NCBI GenBank assembly: GCA_014621425.1
Contig: JAANBB010000106.1
Location: forward strand, 1-64,000
Reading direction: 5' to 3'
Source of the DNA: Cylindrodendrum hubeiense
Lineage: Eukaryota > Ascomycota > Sordariomycetes > Hypocreales > Nectriaceae
Length of the DNA stretch: 64,000 bases
The notes under the pieces were generated by a model, which saw only the letters and a list, made by a program, of their open reading frames with translations, had not been told where the DNA came from and searched no databases. The position numbers were made by a program, and so were the translations under genes. Below are positions 36,301 through 49,500 of this stretch, one piece after another; the stretch's first letter is position 1; each line of letters starts with the position of its first letter.

Positions 36301-39300
36301 CTAGGCGAACAGCTTCAACCCGCTACCGTGCTTGCCAATCTCGCAAACATCGCACACTCGGCACACGGTGCCCTTGTACTTGGCATGGTACTTGGACCCG
36401 TCGAACGCGCACTCCTCGTACGCCGTTCCGCTGTAGATGGGTGAGTGGCTAGCAGCACACACGTCAAACTCGGCGAACTGATCAAACTCAATCTCCACGG
36501 CGTCGTGGGGGTTGCGTTCGCACTGCGCCTTGGTCTTCTTGGCCTATACATGTTGTCAATACAAATGTGTCATTGGAAAGGGGTAGTATAACTTACGTTC
36601 TCTACGATCTTGGTAGCACCACCGTTGGAAATGATGCGGTTGGCGAAGCTGAGGGCGGAGTTGTAGTTCTTGTTGCGCATGGCCAGCTGCATGGCGCTGA
36701 GCAGGGCAAGTTGTCGGTGAGGGAGCTCGATCTTGGGGATTGTGAAGTAAGCCGACAGCTCGAGACTCCTCTGGAGCTTAGCAGGATCCTTGGACACAAC
36801 ATCAGGGGATCCCAGCTTTCTCCTAGAGAGCTCGATGTTCATGGCAACAGCATACTCGCTCGCGGAGGTGATAAGCTTCTTCGCCTCAGTAACCTCGTCC
36901 TCGCTGGACACGGAGTTGATGAGAATGGCATGTAGGATGCCCTTGAAGATGTTCAGGCCATCATCCAGCTTGTTGGCCTTCATAGAGTCGTAACCCTTCT
37001 GGAGGTCGTTGGCGGCAAGTGTCTCCAGATCCCGGGGAATGATAGGCAAGACTTTCCTGGGGTCTGTCTCATCAAGGGTACGACGAACATAGTTAACCAA
37101 GGGTGGCAGGCCCTCGGACGCAGGGAGGAATGTCCTTGAGGCCTGGTAGACCTCAAGGAATCGCGACTTAAGGGGCGCAAAGTTAACAGCACCGACCTGT
37201 CGGTTCAGGAGCTGCATAGCAGACTCGAAAGAGCCACCAGCAATGTGATCCACAACCAAGGGCGAGTTTCGGGCCCAGAGGTCAGCTTCGCTGCTGCCAG
37301 CACCACCCGCATCGGCGCTCTCAACGTTGACGAAGTCGCTCTCAACATCGGGGACATCATCATCACCCATGTCCCAGCCGGCAACATCTTCCTCGTCGTC
37401 CTCGATCAAGATACCACTGCGCTTAGCAGCCAAGTCATCCTCCAAGACGTCGTCAAATCCAGTTCCATTGGCAGTAGGCTCATCCTCCAGGGACAGACCC
37501 TCAACCTGGCCAAGCAGAGCCTTCTCAAAGAATGATTGAGAAGTGGCCTTGGTGGGCCAGTTGGCCTGGAAGGTAGACACAATAGGCTTGGAGATGGCCA
37601 GAGGGGCACCTAGAGTAGGCACGGTCAATTGGTCCTCGGTCAAGCCAGTGGCTTCCAGGATAGCTTGGCATTCTTCCTCCAGGCCATTCGACTTGGCAGT
37701 CATATAGGCAAGGGGGTCTGCATGAAAAATTAGTGACGTGCGTCTTAACCAATGAGTCAATTACTTACAGAGGTCAATCTCTTTGAACATCTGGATGCGG
37801 TCATCGACCTCTCCCAGGAACAGGGCGTTCTGGAAGCGAGATGTGAAGTCGCCTCGGTGCTCAGCAATTTTGGCCATTCGAGCCAGCTTAGAGTGGTCTC
37901 CAGTAGCAAGGTACAGGAAGGACAGCTTGTCGAACTGCTTCAGCTTCTGATACGACATCTCAACAACCTGGTGGTTACCATGGGCAAGAGCTTCAGCGCT
38001 CAGCCTGGACCAGAACTTGGGCTTGTCCAGGTCCTTGGCCATCTCAACAGCCACGTCAAGATTGCCACACTCAATGGCAAGGTCGAACCGGGTGGTGGGG
38101 TCCTGAACAAACTGCAGGGCGATTTCGGGGTAGCCCTTCTTCTGCAGATATGAGATTATGGACTGGCCGACTAAACTGGAGTTTCGGATGATTTTAAGCA
38201 TCTCCTCGTAGTTTCGCTTAACGAGAGCCAGCTTGAACCGGTACTCAGTAGGGTCAATTTGCAGAATGCGCGGTTTGGCAGCTCGGTCGAGGCAGTAAAC
38301 ATTGCGGCCCTTAACTCGGACCAGGTACACAGTCTGGTCGAGGGTTCGCACAATGCCGTTATCGCCATTAAGAAGAGTGTATTTGACGTGGTTCAGGGTC
38401 GAGTATAGCAGAACACCAGCATCGTCCCAAGTAGCGCTCTTGATTCGGATGGTCTCGTGTAGAGTGCTAACTTGCTCAAGAGTCTTGGTGACAATGGTAA
38501 CATTGTGCTTGCTCAGGAGGGCGGCGTAAAGGCCATCGTTAGACCAAACGACATACTTGACACCACTGACTGAGAGCTCGGCATTGCTCTTCTTCTGCTG
38601 GATATCATACAGGTGAACAGCCGTGGGGGTGATGATCAAAAGGTTACCAGTGCCTCCGAAGTAGATATCGGTCGTGCCAGCGGGGGGCTTGAAGGAACGG
38701 GTCGTGTTGTTTGATAGATCCTTGATGTCGATGGTCTGTGCGGAGGTGTTGAGCACAGCAAAGCGGTTGCGAGCAACGAAGATGGCCGAGTTTCCGGAGC
38801 CGCGCTTCGACTCGGTGGGCTCAGTAGCACCAGATCCATCCTTGGGGAGGTTGACAAGCTCATACGAGCCACCGTCGGTGGGCGAGACAACCAAGACGGA
38901 TCGCTCTGCAGGGTTATAGGACAGGGTACGGGGAGCAACCCAGGCGCTACCCAGCTTCTTCAGCGACAGAAGCGTAGGGCTCTCAACGTTCTTCTGGAAG
39001 TCGTAAGACTTGACGTGCTTCTCCTTGGTAACATAGAAGAGCATGTTCTGGTGAACAGCCGAAGCAGGGCGCTCTCGCTCCAGCTTAAAGACCATGACAC
39101 CATTGTCGTGACCTGCGGCGAAGAGGTTGATCTCGGGGTGTGCCGCAATGACCCAGAAGCGGTCGTTCTCTCTCTTGAAGGACTGAACAGCGGTTCGCTT
39201 GTTGAGATCCCAAACTCGAATGGTCTTATCCTCGCCGGCGGAAAGGATCAAGTCCTGGTGAGGGTGGAACAGACAGCCTGAGGCATTCTGGAAATGTCCT

Positions 39301-40267
39301 CGGCAAGTATCCACCTCCCAAGCCTTGGTCTCGCTCATTCGCCACAGCTTCACCAAACGGTCGTCGCCAGCGGAGACAATAAGAGGCATGGTGGGGTGGA
39401 AAGCAACCCAGTTGACACCCCGGTCGTGGCCCTCGAGGACAAACTTGACCACCGCATCCGTGTTTCCGAACATGTCGGCCTGGTTCTGGTTTTGGCGTGC
39501 CATTTGGTCTTCGAAGGACATCGAGGTGGGGGCGGAGTGCTTCTTTCGCAGTCCGGAAATGTCCCAAACGCGGACAGACTGATCGAGGGAGGCGGAGACG
39601 ACGAGATCCTCCTTGGGATGGAACTGAGCGCACATGGCATAGTGGTTATGGCCAGTCATGGTGCAGACTTGGACAGGTCAGCATTGGGGACTTAAATCAA
39701 GGGATAGGTAGGTCGGGCCAGAGTGACGTACTCAACGAGCGGTTCTGCCAGTTCCATATCCGGATGGTCTGGTCATCGGAGGCAGACAGAATCCAGGGGA
39801 GCTCGTGGTGGAAAAATACGGTGCGGACATAGTCGAGATGGCCGTTGAGGGTGAAGAGACACCTTCGGGACTGGTAGGACCACACCTTGATCTTGTAGTC
39901 GTCGCCGCCAGAAACGAAGAGGGGTTGGGTCTTGTGGAAATCGACGCCACGGACAGGACCATCGTGTTCCTCGAAGCGATCAATCAACGTTCCCATTCGG
40001 TAATCCCAGAGCTGGATGGTGGAGGAGTGAAGCGACACGAGGATCCATGGTCTGAGGGGGAACTTGTCAGCTTCCAGCTTGAAGGCGGTATCTCTAGGGA
40101 GACGAATGTGGTGGGCGGCGCAAGGCAACTGACCTCTTGGGGTGGAAGGCGATGCCCTTCGCTCTCGAAGACTTCGACTCAAACTGCGCAACCAGTCAGT
40201 CGCTGGGGGAGGGAGCCAGACCCTCGAGACACATTACCTTGGTCAACATTCCGGGGGAGGACTGCAT
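36301..40267 (-). CDS. COP1: Coatomer subunit alpha (COPI coat)
   Basis: Six exons: 40267-40238, 40183-40134, 40051-39732, 39667-37769, 37717-36597 and 36543-36301, giving 1220 residues, the usual length for alpha-COP. The N-terminal third holds WD40 repeats ([58 protein letters not shown]) that read dilysine ER-retrieval signals. A second propeller and the coatomer WD-associated region follow, then an alpha-solenoid. The COPI C-terminal domain ends the protein, with Cys-rich [11 protein letters not shown] and terminal KLFA. It forms the outer COPI cage with beta' and epsilon for Golgi-to-ER transport. It is divergent from the UGGT gene. Introns are 51-82 nt. Confidence 0.95.
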
Positions 40268-41034
40268 TTTGGCGGGGAGGTGAAGCCGGAGCTTCTCGCA
40301 TTAAAGGGGGAACAATATAAAGCCCAGGAAACTCAGAGGAAAGAAGCCGATCAGCTTGCCTGGTCGCGGGTTTTGGGGCAAGCTGGCCAGCAGGTCGAGA
40401 GGGAGACGGAATCGGGGAGGTTAAGGAGTGGAGGTGGAGCAGTGTCGATTGCTGGCCGTCGAACGAACTCCTGGGCTAAGCAATTGAGCATCGTGTCCAT
40501 CTCCAAAGTGTGGGCATCCTCCTGGTGTAAGCCACCCGCAACATTGTTCAGCCGGCGCCACAGGGGGGGTGAAAGCCACTCCATCGGCCAATCGACCAAT
40601 CCATCAGCGCTCCTCACCGCCCTGGTACACCTGTCATCAAGCAGGGGCCCCCAGCAAGAGCGAGCTGGAGCGCACCAGCCACATGAGCCCCACCAAGCGT
40701 TTCTGCCACGTCGAAGGCTTTCGCGGGATGCCTTGGCGCTAAACCAGATTGAGCCAGCTTCCTGTGACGGTGTTCACATCTCGACGACACGGGAACAGGC
40801 TGCATCAGCTTGCTTCCCACGACGACGAAATCTTGGCGCCATTGATGGGCTGCCTTACAATAGTTTGAGGCGCTTTCAGTCGTCGATTGTGACTTACAAT
40901 ACAGCATCCGTTCTTGGCTTTGCCTTCCCCAACGATAGAGCTCCAAGAGCTCCCCGCAGTGTCCTCCACCTCCCATCCCGGAGCTTCATCCCAGCTCAAA
41001 GACGAGACGATTGCCGACAACGCCTCGTCTAGCC
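40268..41034. promoter_or_regulatory. Shared 767-bp divergent promoter region of COPA and UGGT
   Basis: The two start codons point away from each other with no gene between them. Both products act in the early secretory pathway. No specific UPR element was confirmed by eye. Confidence 0.5.
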
Positions 41035-44000
41035 ATGTTGCGCCTATCCCAATTGCCATGGGGCTTAGCCATGGCCCTCGCTGCGCTCCAGGCTGCAGCG
41101 GCCCCATCCGTCAATGTGGGCATGAACGCTGCGTTCCCACGTGCCCCGTATCTGCTTGAGCTTCTGTAAGCTATCCAGTATTGTCCCAATGTGACGGAGT
41201 AGTACTGATGGTACCAGTGAGACAGCGGCTGGCGAAAATGCGACGTCGTATTTCCCTCTTCTCGACAAGATCGCAAGCGGTCACTTTGCATCGTCTGCGA
41301 CAGATGAGGAACTGTACACTCAATTTCTTCAAATTCTCCAACAGGATGGCCACATCGCCAGCCCCGATGCCCTGTCTACATTTAATCTCGCCCTCTCTCT
41401 ACGATCTGCGGCACCACGAATTGAGGCACACTATCAATACTATTCCACTGCAGTCGGTCCAGCAATTTCGACTCAGGGTCAGGAAGAATGTTCCGAATGG
41501 GCTCTACTTGACTCCAAGCAATACTGCGAGCCAAGCCTGACCACAGCCATTAAGACCGATCTGACCTCCAGGCATGATATTCTTCCATTGAATCCTAGCG
41601 ACATAATTCTAATTATGTGTGTAGACAACTCAAGACATTACCTTTCGATCGAATTCTCGGAGCGGGCAAGGAAGCTATACTCTATGCTGACCCCACGTCC
41701 CCCTCCTTTGGGCCATATCACGAGGCTCTTTCAAAGGCCGCCAAGCAAGGAGAACTTTCATACCGACTACGATATCGACGGAGCACTCATACCCCAGAGG
41801 CACCACTATCCGTGAGCGGTTACGGTGTCGAACTCGCCCTGAAAAGAACCGACTACATCGTTATTGACGATCGAGAGGCCGATCAGGACTCCCAACAAAA
41901 GCCCATCGCTGCGGACGTAGTCCTAGATGGCGAGGAGGAAGTCGCTGACCTGAAGCCTCTTTCTACAACGGAGCTGGCTTCCCTTGGCTTGAAGGCCGCA
42001 TCGTTCATTCTGAAGAGCGAGAATCCTCTGGAGGCGCTCGTCAAGGCGACACAAGATTTTCCCAAGTTCTCGGCTTCCATCGCTACCCACGAGATTTCCG
42101 AAGATTTTGTTACAGAGCAGCAGACCAACATCGCTGCAGGCATTCCGGGTGGCATTGGGTACCTATGGATGAATGGGGTCCGTCTCATTGAGCGTCAGAT
42201 TGAGCCTTTCCAACTTGTCGAAATGATCCGCCGCGAACGCAAACTCATCAATGGTGTGCGAGGTCTTGGCTTCAACGGCAAGCAGGCTATTTCTCTGCTT
42301 GGCCACCCAAAAATTGCCGGTGCCAAATCGGGAGAAGAACCCATGAGGTTTGACTGGACAGATCGATCCGAAGAAGGCAAGGTGCTTGTCTGGCTTAACG
42401 ATCTCGAAAACGACAAGCGTTATGAATCATTCCCGAAGGATTTGATGTCGGTATGTTAACTCTTCCCTTCAACAAATATACATCGCTCATCATAAACAGT
42501 TACTTCAACGCACCTACCCTGGTCAGCTACCTAAGGTGGCTCGCAACATCTTCAACCTCGTTACGCCTGTAGACTTCACAAAGGCTGAAGACTTGGCTGC
42601 AGCTCTCCAGTTCGGTGCATTCATACAGCGCGGAATTACGTTGAGATTTGGACTTGTCCCCTTGACGACAACTCCTGAGGCTGTTGCTCAAGCCAAGATC
42701 GTCTATCATTTAGTTGAAACTTACGGCTCCGAGGTTCTAATCGCATACTTGCAGGAGTGTCAAGAGAGTTCTAGTAAAGGAGCAGATGAAAAGGCATTTG
42801 TGAAGGTGATCGAGGGTGTCGAGACAGAGTCGGCCAAGTTGACCTTCGCTGAGGTCCTTCAAACAGAGTCTTATGCTCACCAGGTCAAGCTTTCCCAGGC
42901 CTGGGTGGATCGTCTGAAGGCAGACACGCCCATACGTCCTCTCTTCTCCAACGGATTAGCCGTTCCACGAGAGGAAAATTGGGTACAGGCGATGGGTATG
43001 CGTCTGTCTGAGGATCAACAAACCATCCAGCAGGGTGTGTACCTTGGCACCATCGATGATGAAACATGGCTTCCGGGTGTATTCCTCGAGAACGCGATGG
43101 CCTCAAGGAACACTTATATCTTCCCGGATGATGACAAGGCTCTTCGCATCCTTGATGTCAGCAAACTCTACAGTGACCACGCCGATCTCTTCAACAAAAT
43201 TCCTGTCATTGAGGCCTCCTTGGATTCGACCAAGGAGACTTGGGCCCTGTTGAGTGTTATCGCGGACCTAGATACCCCAGAGGGTCAGGATCTCTTGCTC
43301 TCTGCCTTGAAGTTCAAACGCAGCAACCCAAGCGTTAGCTTCAATCTAATCCACAACCCCTCGGCCTCCTCCAGCGCGGCTTCGCTGAACAGTGCCTTGA
43401 AGGCGGCTGAAGGAAAGCTGGTCGATATTGAAAACAAGGAGGAATTGAAGGCTCTCCAAGTGTCCCCCGAAAGCACCCAAGATGACGGCTTCGGTGGTGC
43501 CTTGGCGAGATTTCTTCCGGTTGCAAAGATCCTTCCGGGTACACAGGCTCTGATCCTCAACGGGCGTCTCGTTGGCCCCTTCAGTTCTGGTGACTCCTTC
43601 AAGGAAGATGACTTCCAACAACTCCTCTCCTTTGAGCAAAGTAGCAGGATTCTTCCCGTTTATGCTGCTGTTGAGGAGCTCGGATTCAGTGATAAGCTCA
43701 CTGATCCCATCGCCGCCGCCAAGCTCACCTCCATCACCGCTCTCTCCACCATTTCTGAACTACCGGAGGGTATCTTCGATTCCGCGCCAGCTGTTCGAAG
43801 CACACTCTACAGCAGCTGGAGTTCGGCGCACACTGCAATCGAGGTCGGTGACCCTGAAACAGCCAGTATCCACATTGCTGGTCTTCTGAATCCTACCAGC
43901 GAGCAGGGCCAGAGATGGGCTCCGATTCTCAAGGTTCTGTCAGAGCTGGACGGCGTGTATCTGAAGCTCTTCATGAATCCTAAGGATGTGGTGGCAGAAC

Positions 44001-45610
44001 TCCCGGTCAAGCGATTCTTCCGCTATGTCCTGGATTCGAAACCTTCTTTCGATGAGGCCGGTAACGTCAAGGGGCTAAAGGCCACCTTCAAGGGTCTCCC
44101 ATCCGAGGCTCTCCTGACAGCTGGTATGGATGTGCCCCCTGCCTGGCTTGTAGCTGCCAAGGATTCCGTGCAGGACCTCGACAACGTCAAGCTGAGCTCT
44201 GTCAAGGGTGATATCGACGCCACATATGAGCTTGAGCACATCCTTATTGAAGGCCACTCCCGAGAGAACAAGCGAGGCGCCCCAAAGGGTGCCCAGGTGG
44301 TGCTAGCGACGGAAAAGGACCCTCTCCTAGAGGATACAATTGTCATGGCCAACTTAGGATATTTCCAGTTCAAGGCCAACCCGGGTTTCTACAACATTCA
44401 GTTGAAGGAGGGTCGCAGCACTGACATCTTCGAAATTGAGAGCGTGGGCGCTCAGGGTTACTCCGCTGTTCCAGGAGATGAGGGTACCGACGTTGCTCTC
44501 ATGGACTTCCAGGGGACTACACTGTACCCCCGTGTCAACCGCAAGCCCGGCATGGATAACGCCGAGGTGCTTGAGGAATCTAAGGATGAGGGTGGTATCG
44601 TTTCCAAGGGCCTCAAGTTCGCCGAGAGCATCCTCGGCGGCGACAAGTCGGCCAAGGCCATCTCAGCCAAGGAACACGCGGAAATCAACATCTTCTCCGT
44701 GGCCAGCGGACACCTGTACGAGCGCATGCTCAACATCATGATGGTTTCTGTCATGCGCAACACCAAGCACACGGTCAAGTTCTGGTTCATTGAGCAGTTC
44801 CTGTCGCCGTCATTCAAGGAGTTCATCCCACACATGGCGGCCGAGTACGGGTTCAAGTATGAGATGGTGACGTACAAGTGGCCGCACTGGCTGCGACAGC
44901 AGAAGGAGAAGCAGCGCGAGATCTGGGGCTACAAGATCCTATTCCTCGACGTGCTGTTCCCGCTGTCGCTGGACAAGGTCATCTTCGTCGACGCGGACCA
45001 GATCGTGCGGACGGACATGATGGACCTCGTCAACCACGACCTCGAGGGCGCGCCGTACGGCTTTACGCCCATGTGCGACTCGCGCACCGAGATGGAGGGC
45101 TTCCGGTTCTGGAAGCAGGGCTACTGGGCCAACTACCTGCGCGGTCTTCCGTACCACATCTCGGCCCTCTACGTCGTCGACCTGCACCGCTTCCGCCAGC
45201 TCGCCGCCGGCGACCGCCTGCGCCAGCAATACCACGCGCTGTCGGCCGATCCCAACAGCCTCTCCAACCTGGATCAGGACCTGCCCAACCACATGCAGTT
45301 CCAAATCCCCATCCACAGCCTGCCGCAGGAGTGGCTCTGGTGTGAGACGTGGTGCAGCGACGAGTCCCAGCCCAGCGCCCGCACCATCGACCTCTGCAAC
45401 AACCCGCTCACCAAAGAGCCCAAGCTGGACCGCGCCCGTCGCCAGGTTCCCGAGTGGAACGTGTACGATGACGAGATCGCCGCCCTCGACCGCCGTCGCA
45501 AGGGTGTCCCGTCGCCTGATGAAGCCTCGGGCAAGGACAAGGTTGAGAGCAACACCAAGAGCCGCAACTGGGAGGAGGAAAAGCCCGGCCACGTTGTAGA
45601 CGAGCTCTAG
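41035..45610 (+). CDS. UDP-glucose:glycoprotein glucosyltransferase (ER quality control)
   Basis: Four exons: 41035-41165, 41218-41571, 41625-42450 and 42500-45610, giving 1473 residues. Intron 2 (41572-41624) has a GC-AG boundary with a CTAAT branch site; it is the only junction that restores the frame into LPFDRILG. A signal peptide occupies about residues 1-24. The middle holds the thioredoxin-like folding-sensor domains. The C-terminal GT24 glucosyltransferase starts near INIFSVASGHLYERM, with the DxD metal site DAD at 1268-1270 (VIFVDADQ) and the WLWCETWC block. The protein ends HVVDEL, an HDEL/KDEL-type ER retrieval signal. The enzyme adds glucose to N-glycans of misfolded glycoproteins so that calnexin rebinds them. 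Confidence 0.95.
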
Positions 45611-46552
45611 ATGCAACAATATGTTGAGTTATATAAGCCAGGGTAGTTAGAATGCGCGTAGAATAGGAATGTTAAATGCTACTAAATGTTGGGTTGATAA
45701 ATTCCTTCCTTGTTGCTCGTGTTTTAAGGGAGTGTCTGCTACCCTAGACCCATATCAGTATCGCGAAAGGAGCAAATTGGTCATCATGTAGCAATAGCCC
45801 TAAGAAGTAACAAGGGGCTCAAATGTTTTCAGTATTTGTGACCAGATCAACCTCCCATTCTCCAATATTTTCCGTCATAGCCTACCTCCCATGTTCTCCA
45901 CCATGGTGATAAAACGCAATCTAGAAAAGACATAGATAGCATGGATAGAACTGGACATTCTTCCCCAGGTGTATGATTTCTCAAAACCCAAGTCACCCCT
46001 CGACCCAAGATGAACGTCATGGCTTGTAGTCATGTCATTGAATTGAGGTCTCGAGTTCAAGTTCCTTCGTCATTGCCGCAACGTCATTTAATTGAGTGTG
46101 AGCGGCTAAATCGGCGGGTTGCGTGTCAAATTGTTTAACAAGATGTAAGGCTAGTTGCCAATGCCGAGAGGCAGTGAATCCCCAGTCGTGTCCAAAGCAA
46201 TATTCCTCCAACGCCTCGTGTATATGGTATATTCGTGTCTATTTCCCTTCCCAAAAACCCAAAGCTAAACAGGCCAGCGCAGGAGCAACAAGTTGCCCTT
46301 CCATGAAAGCAAACCAAGAATCTCATTGGTCATATTCTGAGTTCGCGGGTACTAATGTCACAAGTCTCTTGTCATTTTAATCATTCTTCCCGAAGAGTGA
46401 AACTGGCGACAGCAAGAACAAAGATGAAGAAATGGGAAAGTGGGGGGTATCATAAATCCAGAGAATTAGGAGCATCCCTAATCCCAGAGCTCCAATATCA
46501 AAAGTGCAGCGTTGAGTAACAGACAACAAAGATGAAGGGTGGCGTATCATTG
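45611..46552. other. Convergent intergenic region between UGGT and WC-1
   Basis: These 942 nt are the 3' flanks of two convergent genes. Only short frames without support were found. Confidence 0.5.
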
Positions 46553-49500
46553 TCAGGGTTGGCTTGTTTCACGCTCTTCCCTGATGGATGTCATTCCAGA
46601 TGATTGACCTACGCCCATCATAGACGAGTTACTCATTGGTGGCGCGGTCGTCGAAGGCTTAACGCCAGCGGCAGAGGGAGCACCACTCGGTGCAGTAGCC
46701 CCATCATTGCTTTCTTTGGCGAGTTGAGCAGGATTCACGGCGCCCTCCCCGTCGCTGGTACGAGCTTTGGGCGTCTCGGTTGTAGCATCCTTATTGGCTG
46801 GTGAGGAGTGGCTTGGAGAGTTCGACTTCTTACTTTGAGCATCGCCGTTCCCATTACCGCCACGCGAGGAGTTGCGAGGGGAAACCCGACCAGTCTGCAA
46901 TGTAGTTAGTACCTGTACGAAACTGAGCCGGAATGCGAGGTTGCAACTCACCTGCTTTGCCCAACGCAGACCACAGCTGTTGCAAAGGTCTCTTTGGCCG
47001 CTGGGGCCTCTTCGCCATTCAGGAGTGTTGCGCGTGTGGCAGTTGGCGCAGTCTCGGACCGTATTACCAGTGCCCTTTCTCCTCTTACGCTTCTTCTTAT
47101 TCGAGAGCAAACCACCAAGCTCTTCTGCGAGGATGCGATTGACTTTTTCCATCTGTCGCAGCTCAAACTGCCAGCTGGAGCACTTGGTTGTTCTCAGCTC
47201 GTCAAAGATATTGTCATCAGACGCCAGGGCAGCGTCCTGAGTCCCTAAAGCTAAAGAAAGACCGCCTTGCTGCGACAGCTTACTAACTTCTTGGTTCCCA
47301 CCGTCGGATCTTGGGGTCCCGCTGACTGACTTGGCTGTTCCTGCGGCGCTGGCGGGAGCGATGCTTCGAGACGAAGCCTTGAGAAGCTTCGTCTGGGCCA
47401 GTAAGAATGAGGGCTTTTGACCTTCCGAGGCATCACCGGGATATAGTGTGGTCTGGGCCTGGAGCACTTGGCCACGTCGGTTCTGAACCTCGTGCTTGCA
47501 GGTGACCGTTTTACCACGCCTGGCCTTTTCAATCGAGCGCCCAAATTCGGGTCGCGACTCCTTGCGCATGAGATCCTGAATGCTCGTGCCGACCAGGTTC
47601 TCGGGCTGCAAGTCTAGGAGCGATCTAATGTTTGACGAGACAAACAGGAATAAGCCTGCAGTCGAGAGCTTCGTCCACAGTTCGCTGTCCCCGATGCCGC
47701 CGTTGGACTCCAAGTTCCGGCGACTGAGGGCAAACACGGGCCGCTTGCGGCCCACCAAGATGATGCATTTCCGCCCTTTACCCTGCTCGACAAAGAGTGA
47801 CCCATGGCTTTCGAACCAGGTATAGCCGCTATGCTTTCTTCGGATTCTGAAGACAATGTTGACAGGGTTGCCCAGGGTGGTGTCCTTGAGCTCACGCGTG
47901 ACAGGTACGATGTCAGATGGGTGACAGACGGTGGACAGAGAATTGCCGGCGAGCTCGGCGGCGTCATACTCGAGCACTCGTTTACAAGCAGGTGACAGGT
48001 AAAGGAACAGGCCTTTAAGAGACAGGACATGGACGACGTCATCGGTGTTCTCGAGTAGCATCTTGTCCCATGTTTGCTTGTGCCAGTCTGAGGCAAGTCC
48101 CTTAGGGTTGAATTGCTGTAGTAGGGTCGACACATCGTCAACACCCAAGGTCTGACCGTTCTCAGGTTCCCAATTGCTAGATGTCGGCGGAGTCCAGATG
48201 TACTGGCCAATGTCGCTGTGCTTGTAGTTGACCTTGACGCCGGGGACCCCCTGTGTAGGGGCGATGGCATCGGGGCACTCGACAAGGTCAATCTGGAACC
48301 CGATGAAGTATCTGATGTCATCGGTGTCCCAGGGAATGGGGATCATGGTCAAGAGGTTGAGGAAGGGTTTTCCACCCTTGCGGTAGTTGATGAGACTCTG
48401 CTGGACCTCCCTGCCCTCGTGAATCATCTTCTTGAGGGTGTATACAGCACCATCATCGACAAACTCGCGCTTGGATCCAGCCTCGACAATACCGTCTGGG
48501 GCCTGCAGGAAGCGACAATTCTGGCCTACAATTTCGTGGCGACTGTAGCCGGTGAGGTTCTGGAAGTTGTCTGATACGTAGATGATGGGGCAGTCGTTGA
48601 GAGTAACATCGCAAACGACAAAGGCACAGGACATATCAACAGCGCCAAGGTTGATCTTAGGATCCTTGCGAGTTGCGACTAGCCACAGGGCCTTGAGCAT
48701 ATCAAAACCGCTCTTGGAATAAACAGTCTTCTCCTTGGAATCTCGCGGGGTGCCGGCACTCGCGAGAGTTGGGGTAGTGGTGAGAGAGGTGGTGCTAGGC
48801 TGGGTGAGGGTGGCGGCGTGAGAATTGGGGCGGGCAGAGAGCACAGAACCGGACTGAGCGGAGACATGTCGAGAGAGCGGAGACATGCTCGGATTGAAGT
48901 CGGGAGCGGCCGCAGTGTTGAGGGATATGTTAGTCGCAACCTGGGCCTGCGGCACCTCGGGATTAAAGGACGGAGAAGCCGCCAACTCCTCGTCGGGCTC
49001 GGCGACAGTGTCTATGCCGGTGGGCGTAGCAGCGGTTGCGGTTGGGGCTGGGGTAGGCGTGGGAGCATTCTTTGGAGTCACGCTGAGGGGATCATCATCG
49101 GGGTTGAGGTCTGTAAAGTCGTTGGCGCCAGTATTGAGTTGGTTTGGAGCATATGGGGGAGGCATGGAATTAGCGGACTGGGAGAAGAGGTCCATAGCCG
49201 CAGCCTCGCCGGCCATCTGAGAGCCGACTTGGCCAACGGACATATTGGCAAAGGTGGAGGGAATCATGGAGCCCATCATGTCGGGGGACATGGTGGAATA
49301 GTCGGCTGGGTTCGAGACCATGTAGGGGCCGCCCATCTGCTCAGGGAGTGTCATGGTGGTGTTGATGTTGGGAAAAGCAGCTGACATGTGCTGGTTGAAC
49401 TGGTAGGAGCCCAGGTCGTTGTTGTCGACCCCAAAAGACATCATATCGGCACTTCCCACTGTGGACATCCTCCTAGGTACCTGGGGTTGGCCGTGGGGAT

